NCBI GenBank assembly: GCA_018806915.1
Contig: JAGKQI010000090.1
Span: forward strand, 2,790,001 to 2,854,000
Source of the DNA: Phytophthora colocasiae
Taxonomy: Eukaryota > Oomycota > Peronosporomycetes > Peronosporales > Peronosporaceae
Reading direction: 5' to 3'
DNA: 64,000 bases
Shown here: positions 11,655-20,662 of the stretch, one piece after another
Layout of the letters: each line of letters begins with the position of its first letter
How positions within the stretch are numbered: the first letter of the stretch is position 1
Translations under genes and position numbers: made by a program
The notes under the pieces: model-generated
Told to the model about the DNA's origin: nothing
The model's input: the letters and a program-made list of their open reading frames with translations, nothing else
Databases searched by the model: none

Positions 11655-12114
11655 TGTAACGGGGTTACACGTACAAGTGGTTGTACCACTTGTAGCTCTA
11701 ACAGTTAGGATAACTGTTAGAGGTTGGAAATGGGCCTCAGACCTTGGTGTGCTGTACACACCAATGGATACATGGGCGAACCGCATTATTGGGTGGTTCG
11801 TGTGCATTTGTGCATATTATTGGTAGAAAGTAACGGATTTCTACCAATCACTGAGCAGAGTTTCTGCCAACCACACGTTGGCAGACCCTTTAGAAATAGA
11901 TAACAAACAGTTTTAGGAGGTCCATAATTGGCTCATGCCAAATTCAATAACAGTTCTCATTTTACGGTATTTTGCAGTTTAATTTAGTTATATTTGATTT
12001 AATTATACTTATTTAAATAAGTATACTTAAATTAAGTCTATTCTAATTGCACGCTTCCTCATACACGTAAGCGCACGTGTACGCCATCTAATAGGTCTAG
12101 GTAGACCCATTACA
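11655..12114 (+). repeat. Element A 5' LTR
   Basis: The 460-bp terminal repeat is near-identical to 19451-19910. It contains several perfect inverted repeats, including TCTGCCAAC/GTTGGCAGA, and a 20-bp AT palindrome near 12010-12030. It is expected to carry the Pol II promoter and the polyadenylation signal. Confidence 0.95.
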
Positions 12115-12116
12115 CC

Positions 12117-12136
12117 TGGTAGCACTTGTAGTCCGT
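12117..12136 (+). promoter_or_regulatory. Element A primer-binding site
   Basis: TGGTAGCACTTGTAGTCCGT starts two bases after the 5' LTR. It begins with TGG, complementary to a tRNA CCA end. Element B has nearly the same sequence at the matching place, which supports its role in priming minus-strand DNA synthesis. I could not assign the tRNA. Confidence 0.7.
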
Positions 12137-12162
12137 CCCACGACCGACTGCTGTTCGTTCGT

Positions 12163-13148
12163 ATGGAGTCATACGAACGCGGGGTAGAGAACTCCCCAAT
12201 GGATGAGGGATCCGCTGGGACCCCTCAAATGTCCGTGACGCGCACGGACTGCCCCCACCTGTCTGATCCAGAGTGGGAGGCTCTCCAAAGACTCTCGCGA
12301 GTCATTGGAGAGGCAGCGGTAGCTACGATGCTTCGTACACTATCGCCGACAGAGCAACACGGTGTTGCTCTGGGGTACATTGCTAAGGAGCAACGAGATG
12401 TTGCTGCCTCGGTGGCTTCCCCTAAGCCACGCGTGGAGTCGTTGAAACTCCACGTGAGTACCTACACGGGGAAGGAGGACGAGACCCTCCTTCGGTGGCT
12501 TGTCGAACTCGACACAGCCGTTGCGGCTCGACGTATCGTCGATCCGATGTCGAAGGTCGCGTTCGCCATGTCATGTCTTGGCGGACGTGCGAGGAGTTGG
12601 GCCTATGGGCGCCGACTCTCGGATCCTACGTGCTTCAGCACGTACGAGGCGTTCAAGGAGGAACTCAAGCTTGCGTTTGAGCCTCCGAAGAACGAGTTCA
12701 GATCGAGAGCAGAGTTTCTCGATCTGCAACAGGGCAAGGATGATGTTCACACCTTTGCCCAGCGTGCTCGATACTTGGTATCGAACACAGTGGCCAACCC
12801 GATCGACGAGGCGACCAAGGTCGTCACGTTCATGAAGGGACTAAGAGATGGTCCCGTCAAAACATATCTCTTCCGAGAGTATCCGAATACTCTCGAGGAG
12901 GCGATCAGCCTTGCAATGCAAGAGGAGTTTAGCCGGCGTCAAGCTAACTCCATGCGAACGCGCCGAAGCCGGCGCGTCCTGTTGTGAAGACGGGAGGTCC
13001 GGAACCTATGGACCTCTCGAGTGCTACGACTGCTGGTCAACAGCAGCGTAGATACGGCAAGGTTCGATGTTACAAGTGTAGTAACATCGGTCACTATGCA
13101 CGCGAGTGCACAGCGGGCGGGCGTTCAAAAAACGCCAAGGACCAGTAG
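12163..13148 (+). pseudogene. Element A gag (capsid and CCHC nucleocapsid), one frameshift
   Basis: The start ATG lies inside the first stem of a 10-bp hairpin (12156-12179). Residues 1-260 form a retrotransposon Gag capsid-type domain (LRWLVELDTAVAARRI ... LKLAFEPPKNEF ... FMKGLRDGPVKTYLF). Near 12953 the frame breaks: the original frame stops at 12987, while the continuation (NAPKPARPVVKTGGPEPMD) is in the -1 frame. It reaches a CCHC zinc knuckle, CYKCSNIGHYAREC, at about 13068-13110 and stops at TAG 13146-13148. Element B has the same order in one frame, so the 12953 shift is a mutation. Gag would form the particle and bind the RNA. Confidence 0.85.
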
Positions 13149-13167
13149 GCGTGGGGCGTCCTACTGG
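13127..13167 (+). promoter_or_regulatory. Programmed -1 ribosomal frameshift signal, element A
   Basis: The heptamer AAAAAAC at 13127-13133 is phased as A AAA AAC in the gag frame, the classic X XXY YYZ slippery form. After an 8-nt spacer comes an 8-bp stem, CCAGTAGG (13142-13149) with CCTACTGG (13160-13167), with a 10-nt loop. The gag stop TAG lies inside the 5' arm. Protease opens in the -1 frame from this site. Element B has the same heptamer, phase, spacer length, stem and loop length. Function is inferred from sequence. Confidence 0.8.
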
Positions 13168-13783
13168 TGATGCAGTCTCGCGTGTCGAGCTTGGACACGC
13201 GACGATGAGGACTGCTGCCCCCAGCGAGAAGGTTTCTCGCTGTAAGCTGCAAGATGACAAGCCAAACCTTGTCATCCTGAACGTGATGTCGAAGAGAGCG
13301 AACTCTCTTCGTGCCCTAGTGGACTCGGGCGCGTCGAACAACTTTGTTCGACAGGGAAGTCTTCGAAGTTTTGACTTCGAAGAGGCCGACACGCCTCGCG
13401 GCGTGTTGGAGGTGCGGTTGGCAACAGGTTCCACCGTGAGGACTGAGAAGCGCGTAGTCCGTGTGCGCTTCTCTTACAAACGAAGGATGTTTGTAGAAGA
13501 TCTTATCGTCTTGGATCTAGACGATAAGTTCGACTTGGTATTAGGCATGCCGTGGCTTGCACGGCATGACCCGGTGATCAACTGGGAGAAGCGTACGCTC
13601 GTACGCTTCAACAACACATGCGCGACAGAGAGCGATGGCCCTGTCAGTGCTGCACATGCACCGGCCGGTGCATGTGGATCCCCAGTTGAGGCAGCAGCGG
13701 CCGCCGCTGCCTCCGATCGCCGCCGGCGACCATCAACGACTCCGGGAGTCGTTGTGAGAAAATGTGTCGACTCAGAAATCTGA
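13134..13783 (+). CDS. Element A protease region (-1 frame)
   Basis: Downstream of the slippery site the -1 frame begins with a basic segment containing GPVGVGRPTGD, conserved in element B as RPVGAGRPTGY. It then encodes a retropepsin-type aspartic protease with the active-site motif LVDSGASNNFV and the later LVLGMPWLARHDPVINW. It would cleave the Gag-Pol precursor. The frame ends at 13783 after an Ala-rich stretch, while Pol continues in a different frame from about 13764, so a further shift separates protease from the rest. Because the equivalent place in B is not built this way, I read it as damage and not programming. Confidence 0.85.
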
Positions 13784-16700
13784 GCCGAAGGGTCGCGGTC
13801 ACATGAGTGATGGTCAGGTGAATGTGAATCACCTGACGCGTAAACATCTGAATGATGTTTGTCACATGAGTGATGGTCAGGTGAATGCGATTCACCTGAG
13901 AGAAGGTAAAATACCGGTATTACCGGTATCCTTGGAGGTAGTTCAAGCCTCCAAGGGTCGCGCCGACGACGTCGCGTCAACTCTGGGAGTTGACGAAGCA
14001 AATAATATTCGGGGAACCGAAAGACGTGCGTCAGCTCTGGGAGCTGACGCCACTGGCGCTTCGCTGCTAGTTCCGGGAACTAGCGATCGGTCATCAGCTC
14101 CGGGAGCTGATGAGACGTGTATAGGCGAACAGTCGCTGCTAGTTCCGGGAACTAGCGATCGTACATCCGCTCTGGGAACGGATGATATGTGTACAAGCGA
14201 ACACTCGCTAGCGCAGGAAGCTAGCGAGAGCACGTCGACTCCGGGAGTCGACGATGCGGTTGCTTCATCCGCTCCGGGAGCGGATGGAGGCGCAGCGGTT
14301 CAGGGAACCGACTGCGTGGCAGGAGGTGCTGGCGGTTGCAAACGCCCAGCACCCGAACAACCTGCGTGCTCACGTGCAGCAGCGCTGCACGCGATGAGCG
14401 GCACTCAAGCCGGGCTTGATAGTGCGAGTCAGCGGAAGGAATCCGCTGACGATTGCGATAACGTCCCGTCCAAGGTGCGATGCCTTGGACGTGGAGCACC
14501 TGGAGCCGGGCTCCATGGTAGATCTTCGCGGCGCAAGCTCAGGGAGCTGTGCGAGTCTCAGTCCGGGACTGAGATAGGTGTATCTGCAGTGCAGACACCG
14601 AGTGTCGAGACGTTGAACGTCTTGACACGTACTGGTACTGGGTTACAGTACCAGAGGATGCGGTTGGAGAATCCGCCGACGAGTGCGTCGGCGTTGACCG
14701 CACTTCCAACGATAAGTTGGAAGCGCTTCGCGCGAGACTTGTACGATGGACGCATCGAACAAATTTGCATTCTCTCGGATATCGAGAGAGTGGATCGCTA
14801 AGCCGAAGAGCTGAAGCAGCTCGTCGTCGATGGCATCACTGAGGGCGATGACCCCCTCAGTGCGAAGACCAAGAAGCAACGCTTCGAGGAGCAGAGTTGG
14901 GACTCGTTGAAGTCGAGTCCCTATTACGAGATTCCTTCGGAGCTTCCGAAGGATAAGGGCGTACAGCACGAGATTGATCTCGTGCCGGGCACGAAGTACT
15001 GTGTTACACGGCAGTGGCCACTGCCGCGTGAACAAGTGCAAGCGATCGACGATTTCTTTGAAAGTCGTCGTCTTGCAGGTCAAGTGCGGGAGTCAAAGTC
15101 CCCGCACAGTGCCCCAACGTTCTGTGTTAAGAAACCACAGGGCGGCTGGCGCATCGTTCATGCGTACAACAAGTTGAACGATGCGACGATACCGGCGCAG
15201 ACGCCGATACCGCGAAAAGATGTTATCATCGATTCGATGGCCTTGAGCACTATCTTCAGTGCTCTAGATCTGCGTGATGGATTCTATCAGATCCTCATGC
15301 GTGAGAGGGACATCCCTCTCACAGCGGTAAGCACTCCAAGCGGTATGCTTTGGGAGTGGCTCGTCATGCCACAGGGGCTTAAGAACGCCCCTGCGACGTT
15401 CAATAGATGCGTGACACATCTATTGCGCTCGGTGCGCGACTTCGCACCGAGCTACTTCGACGACGTGTTCGTCCACAGCCGGACTGTGAACGGAAAGACG
15501 GACATTGAGATGCACAAGGTGCATCTCCGGAAGCTGCTAGAGCTTATGAGGAAACATAAGCTCTATGCGAACCTGAAGAAGTGTATAATCGGGGCGAGCG
15601 AGATACCCGTGCTGGGGTGTCTCGTGGGGAAAGACGGCGTGCGCCCTGACCCAGAGAAGGTCAGAGTGATCAATGAATGGCCCACGCCATCCAATGTGAA
15701 GGAACTGAGGCAGTTCCTTGGGCTTGCCACGTACTTGTGCAAGTACGTGGAGAACTATGCGGGCAAGATTCGCCCGTTGTCACAGCTTCTTTAGAAAGAA
15801 GCTGAGTGGATTTGGACGACCGAGTGCGAGGAGGCATTCGGTGCAGTCAAGCAGGGCTTGACTGAAGCGCCGATCTTGGCCGTGGCGGACCAAGATCGTC
15901 CATTCCACGTAGTGTGCGATGCATCCGACTTTGCAGTCGGATGTGCATTGATGCAACACGATCACGAAGGGCGTGATCGTGTAGTCTACTATCAATCGCG
16001 TCAGCTGAAGCCAGCTGAGCGTAACTATCCCGTACATGACAAGGAACTCCTTGCCATGAAGTATGCACTCGCAAAGTTCCGAGTGTATCTACTTGGGAGT
16101 AGACCGTTCGTGGTCTATACAGACCACGCATCATTGCGTACGGCGATTAAGTCGCCGCACATCTCGCAACGTATGGCGAGATGGTTGTCCTTCTTCGCGG
16201 AGTACAACTTCCGGGTGGAGTACAAACCCGGAAGACTCAATGTAGTGGCCGACGCGTTATCGCGTCGACCTGACTATGCGGAGACGGTCGACGCCAACGC
16301 TGTTGGCGTCGTGAGGACAAGTGTGCCGTCGTCAACGTTGATTGACGACGTGAAGAACGCGTATGCAAGGGATGCAGACGCGAAGGGGCTGCTGGAGTTC
16401 CTCGCAGCACCTTCCGACGTGGCACGTCGGAAGCTAACCCCTCATCTTCGAGCTCGTGTACACCGCTATCGTGTACACGAAGGCCTACTGTTGTACAGTG
16501 CAGTAGACGACAATGCGGATCGCATTGTCGTTCCGAATGATCATGACCTCCGGTTGAGGATCATGTTCGAGTATCACGATGCCCCCACGGCAGGGCATCC
16601 GGGTCGTGAGAAGACATACACTCTTCTCACGCGTGACTTCTACTGGCACCACCAGTACAAGTGGGTGTACAAGTACGTACGTGCTTGCGAGGTTTGTCAA

Positions 16701-18218
16701 CGCGTGAAGCCTGCGCAGTTCTCGCAGGCTCCTCTTCAATCACTACCGACTCCGTCGGAGTGTTGGCAGTCCATGTCCATGGACTTTGTCTTCGGTCTTC
16801 CGCCTGACAGCAAGCGGAGGACGGGCATCGTTGTCTTTGTGGACCGATTCAGCAAGATGGTTCATCTTGCTGCCGTCCCGGCTACTGTTACAGCCGCACA
16901 GACTGCGCGACTGTTTGTTGACATGGTGTTCAAACACCATGGCATGCCGCTCGACATTGTGTCGGACCGTGATCCACGCTTCACAGCGCGGTTCTGGCAA
17001 GAAGTGTTTACACTTCTTGGTTCACAGTTATCAATGTCGACTGCGGATCATCCGCAGACGGACGGACAGACCGAACGTGTCAACCGTGTATTGGGTGACA
17101 CGTTGAAGAGCTACGCTCACTCGTTCCCGCATTGGAGCGAGTGCTTGCCGATGGCAGAGTTTGCCATCAACAACTCGGTGCATGCCTCGACAGGGCATAC
17201 ACCGTTCTACGTGAACGCCATGAGGCATCCACGATTGCCGAGCGTGCTCGGCGGGGTAGCTTCCTCCTTAAGTGGGGGAGGATCTACGGTTGCGTCCGAA
17301 CAACCGCAGAATGCAACTGATAGCAGCACACTATCAGCTGCGGTGACGCGTGCGACGTCTCGTTCGAGCAGGATGTCTGTGCCGGGCACAGACATGAGAG
17401 ATGATAGCGAGCAGGCAGGGCCTGCTGCTGACAAGGGCGACAAGCTGAAAGGATTCAGCTCGGGTGCGCTAGACTTTGTCCAGCGAAGACAAGCCGTCAT
17501 ACGGTTTGTCCAGGATGCTATCGCAGCTTCTGTCGATCGACAGAAGCTGAACGCTGATACTGTTGGTAGAGGCAACACAAATGAATTCGAAAAGGGTTCA
17601 TTAGTTTTGTTAGCTACACAAAACCTACCTAGACATGCAGTGTCTGACTTTGGAGCAAGCAAGCTTGCTCCAAGATTCATTGGGCCGTTCAAAGTACTTG
17701 AACGGCACGGCAACGCGTACCGGCTGGACATACCGTCCAGCATGAGGCTCCACCCGACCTTCTACGTCGGGCGGTTGAAGCCGTACGTGCAGCACGGACT
17801 ACCTAGGGTTGGTAGTCCGACTGAGGAGTGCGAGAGGCCTGGAAGGCCTTCTCGAGACCGTCGACACGGTCGATCAATCGGTTCACTCTCGTCCCAAGAC
17901 CGGACGAGAGGTTCGAGGCAGTCTGAGCTGCCTCGCAGACCTCAGCACGGAGGACACGAACCTCCTGCTTCAGAGCAGCTATCTCAGCGCTCTGTGTCTG
18001 CTCCAGCGCAGCAACTCGATCGTGCAGGGCACGATCGTCATGGTCATAGCGTTGACCATGCGGAGGGAGTGTTCCCACCCCCTCCGCCGCCGTTGCGCGA
18101 CGCGCGTGGAGCGATCCGCTGGATTGTGGAGCGGGTCGTGGCTCATAAGAGAACGAACTCTCAAGGGGTTCGTTTTCGTATTCGTTGGAGAGGATTTCCT
18201 CCCCATCGAGATACATAG
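13764..18218 (+). pseudogene. Element A Pol: linker, RT, RNase H, integrase, chromodomain
   Basis: One frame (three blocks: to 14801, 14802-15794, 15795-18218) encodes the rest of Pol. First comes a 340-residue linker with degenerate repeats around LLVPGTSDR and GAD. Reverse transcriptase has the catalytic box YFDDVFVHS. RNase H shows CDASDFAVGCAL and TDHASLRTA, ending VVADALSRR. Integrase has the zinc part (H..H then CEVCQRVK) and the core motifs SMDFVFGLP, SDRDPRF and TDGQTERVNR. A chromodomain-like end (RFRIRWRGFPPHRDT) is cut by a small deletion at about 18213; its remainder, WEPRNVLMEDVPEMV, is out of frame. In-frame stops TAA (14799-14801) and TAG (15792-15794) make the copy non-autonomous. 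Confidence 0.9.
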
Positions 18219-19349
18219 AGCCGCGGAACGTCCTGATGGAGGACGTTCCGGAAATGGTGAGGGCGTACGAAGCCCACCATAACTTGCAGGGTTAAACCCT
18301 GCACGAGGAGTGCTGCGGTCAGCCACAGCACTCGGAGCTTCGCGTGGCACAATACGACCACGGAGTTCCTTGATGTGATCGGGTACACGGACGACCGTGT
18401 ACCCCAGGAGATCACTTTCGGTAAGGCGTGTTGCCAAGGGTTGGCAACACGGGCAGGGTGTGCCAAAGGGAACGGCACATGGGATCCCCGCTTCCATGGA
18501 CTGATCATGGAGGCGTTCACACTTACCACGTGTAGTGTAAGTGTAGTAGCGATCGCGAGCCGCAGCAACGCGATCGCGATATGCCTTCGGGTCTTTGTTG
18601 AAGTTATCAACAAAGGCGTTCCACGACTGACAAAGTGCCTGCCACTCTGGCACTTTGCTCTTGCGCGAAGTCTTCTTCGCTGCATAGTATCGAAGCTCGT
18701 GGAAGAGCCCGATATAGTAGTCGCGTCTTTGAGTCTCGGACTCAAAGACAACCTTAGCGGCGACGTCGTCGTCGTTGATACTGTTGCATGAGTACAATAG
18801 TATCGGGTTCGGTGGTGCACTAGCACCGAACCGGTCATGGATCTCCGCCTCAGTAGGCATCCATGGCGTGCGCACTGGCGGATCAGTGCGCGGTGCAGTG
18901 AGCGCCCTCGACATGGGGGACGCTTCATCATCACTGCGCGGACGCTTCGAGCTTGAAGTGTCCGAGGCCTCATGACGAGGTCGTCGAGATCCCACGGGTG
19001 GGTCTGACGTGTCTTCGGACGAAGACACGGGAGCGGGAGCCTTGACATCAACCTCCCCCTCCTCGACATCCTCCTCGTAGTCGAGGATGTCTTCGTAGTC
19101 CTCTCCAAAGAGTTCTTTGAGAGGGACAGCAGGATTCTTAATCTCTGCTAGAGAAGAAGACTTCTTCTTCTTCTCATGCTTCTCCTTATGGAGAGCATGG
19201 TACTTGGTGACAGAGAGCTTTTCTGTCGGACCGCTGGAAGCAGCAGTGCTAGTGAGCACTGCTGAGGTCGTTGTTCCTGCTGCAGAGGCAGCAGGTGAGG
19301 CTTGCGCGTCCGCAGTAGCGGACGGAGACGTGGGCGTTGGCGAGTCCAT
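17979..19349 (-). CDS. Antisense ORF of element A (456 codons)
   Basis: This frame starts about 100 bp inside the 3' LTR and runs opposite to gag-pol, with its tail overlapping the chromodomain region. The predicted protein has a Ser/Thr/Ala-rich N-terminus, a Lys-rich patch, an acidic stretch (EDYEDILDYEEDVEEGEVD), a Ser/Pro/Arg-rich part, and then a compact domain with SWNAFVDNFNKDPKAYRDRV and a Cys cluster ending CPCC. No known family was recognised. The antisense ORF of element B has SWNAFVDNFN-like WTAFVERWN, a similar following segment and a Cys cluster, in the same position and orientation. Conservation between diverged elements suggests a real gene. A nuclear or nucleic-acid-binding role is only a guess from its charge. 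Confidence 0.65.
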   Translation of the reverse strand: MDSPTPTSPSATADAQASPAASAAGTTTSAVLTSTAASSGPTEKLSVTKYHALHKEKHEKKKKSSSLAEIKNPAVPLKELFGEDYEDILDYEEDVEEGEVDVKAPAPVSSSEDTSDPPVGSRRPRHEASDTSSSKRPRSDDEASPMSRALTAPRTDPPVRTPWMPTEAEIHDRFGASAPPNPILLYSCNSINDDDVAAKVVFESETQRRDYYIGLFHELRYYAAKKTSRKSKVPEWQALCQSWNAFVDNFNKDPKAYRDRVAAARDRYYTYTTRGKCERLHDQSMEAGIPCAVPFGTPCPCCQPLATRLTESDLLGYTVVRVPDHIKELRGRIVPREAPSAVADRSTPRAGFNPASYGGLRTPSPFPERPPSGRSAALCISMGRKSSPTNTKTNPLRVRSLMSHDPLHNPADRSTRVAQRRRRGWEHSLRMVNAMTMTIVPCTIELLRWSRHRALR

Positions 19350-19437
19350 TGCGAAATGAACTCGGATTTCTCTTGGGAACTTGACGGTCTTGTCAAGTTC
19401 TGTTGATTGACGTATCGAGACCGATACGTCGAATCTT

Positions 19438-19450
19438 AACGGGGGGATGG
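19438..19450 (+). promoter_or_regulatory. Element A polypurine tract
   Basis: The tract AACGGGGGGATGG directly precedes the 3' LTR and is expected to prime plus-strand DNA. Element B has GGGGGTGG at the same place. Confidence 0.8.
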
Positions 19451-19910
19451 TGTAACGGGGTTACACGTACAAGTGGTTGTACCACTTGTAACTCTAACAG
19501 TTAGGATAACTGTTAGAGGTTGGAAATGGGCCTCAGACCTTGGTGTGCTGTACACACCAATGGATACATGGGCGAACCGCATTATTGGGTGGTTCGTGTG
19601 CATTTGTGCATATTATTGGTAGAAAGTAACGGATTTCTACCAATCACTGAGCAGAGTTTCTGCCAACCACACGTTGGCAGACCCTTTAGAAATAGATAAC
19701 AAACAGTTTTAGGAGGTCCATAATTGGCTCATGCCAAATTCAATAACAGTTCTCATTTTACGGTATTTTGCAGTTTAATTTAGTTATATTTGATTTAATT
19801 ATACTTATTTAAATAAGTATACTTAAATTAAGTCTATTCTAATTGCACGCTTCCTCATACACGTAAGCGCACGTGTACGCCATCTAATAGGTCTAGGTAG
19901 ACCCATTACA
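19451..19910 (+). repeat. Element A 3' LTR
   Basis: The 460-bp copy of the 5' LTR has one noted substitution. It is followed by the target duplication CCGAG at 19911-19915. The antisense ORF starts about 100 bp inside the element, so this LTR is a candidate promoter for antisense transcription. Confidence 0.95.
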
Positions 19911-19915
19911 CCGAG

Positions 19916-20660
19916 TGCAGTCGCAAACCATCAGTAGATCTGGCCTTGTCGCTCTTTTTTGTCTGAATGAAAATGGAGAATGCAGTTAGAAGAGAATACA
20001 AATTTTGCGTTGGTAGGCTTGCTTCTTCGTGATGGGACTTGTGTATGATGTCTAAGTCGTTTTTAGAGAGCCCTATAGAGTTTAGAAATTTCTCGAACAA
20101 TTTCTCGGCGGCTGCCCGATCGTCCCTGCGGGGGTGTACAGACCTCTAGAAGCTCGCTTCATCACTAAGCTGTTCACGGAATGGCCATGAAGCGTCGCTG
20201 CACAGGATTCTCTATCTTTAGAAGCGATCTTTCCGTTATAACCTAACTTACCTCGATAATTGAGTGTATACCTTGACTTTTACTATTCATACTTATTTAA
20301 AAAAAACGGATATTCCGGACAATTCCGGAAAAAAAGTAGGAATGCTAAACACCTAACCCTATCGTCAGCTGATTGGATATTTATTTGATTTATTTGAGCT
20401 GTTTTCATTGGCTAGAAGTTTGAATGACAGGGTTTTGACTATTGTCTTATCCTACATTAAATGATTTTACCATGTTTGCTTCGATTTAGTTTTACTATGG
20501 ATATTAACCTAACCCGGATAGAAAACATGGACAATAACACCTGCCTTAATTTATTGAGGAATTTGTTAAAAATAAGAATAATCTATTGGTGTGATCTGAT
20601 TGGCTAAAAATATGCCGGACAGAACAGATTTTGCCTAGCATTGTCGACTAGCCAACTTGC
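19916..20660. other. Flank of element A, no firm gene
   Basis: A 60-codon minus-strand frame (to 20100) may be the displaced N-terminus of the 9749-11649 gene. The rest is AT-rich, with a small TTCCGGACAATTCCGGAA palindrome near 20310. I see no other feature. Confidence 0.45.
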
Positions 20661-20662
20661 GG

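Larger units (their letters stand above)
11655..19910 (+). mobile_element. Ty3/gypsy LTR retrotransposon, element A (complete, damaged)
   Basis: The 8,256-bp element has two 460-bp LTRs, TGTAAC at the start and TTACA at the end, and a perfect 5-bp target duplication CCGAG (11650-11654 and 19911-19915). The internal order is primer site, gag, a -1 frameshift site, protease, repeat-rich linker, reverse transcriptase, RNase H, integrase, chromodomain, an antisense ORF and a purine tract. The LTRs differ at one base that I can find (G at 11694 against A in the 3' copy), so insertion is recent. The coding frames nevertheless carry a gag frameshift, a shift after protease, stops at 14799 and 15792, and a broken chromodomain. 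Nearly the whole length is made of short perfect inverted repeats. Confidence 0.95.

Noticed and set aside
13764..13783. Second programmed frameshift between protease and Pol in element A.
   Set aside because: No slippery site is visible, and element B does not have a break at the matching place, so damage is the simpler reading.
13474..14001. Minus-strand ORF in element A between protease and linker.
   Set aside because: Not found in element B and made of mirrored repeats, unlike the conserved antisense ORF nearer the 3' LTR.
13940..14320. Array of similar short palindromes (arms around CTCCGGGAG) that resembles a CRISPR or iteron array.
   Set aside because: The units lie in frame in the Pol linker, vary in arm sequence and are not separated by constant-length spacers; they are part of the element-wide hairpin pattern.
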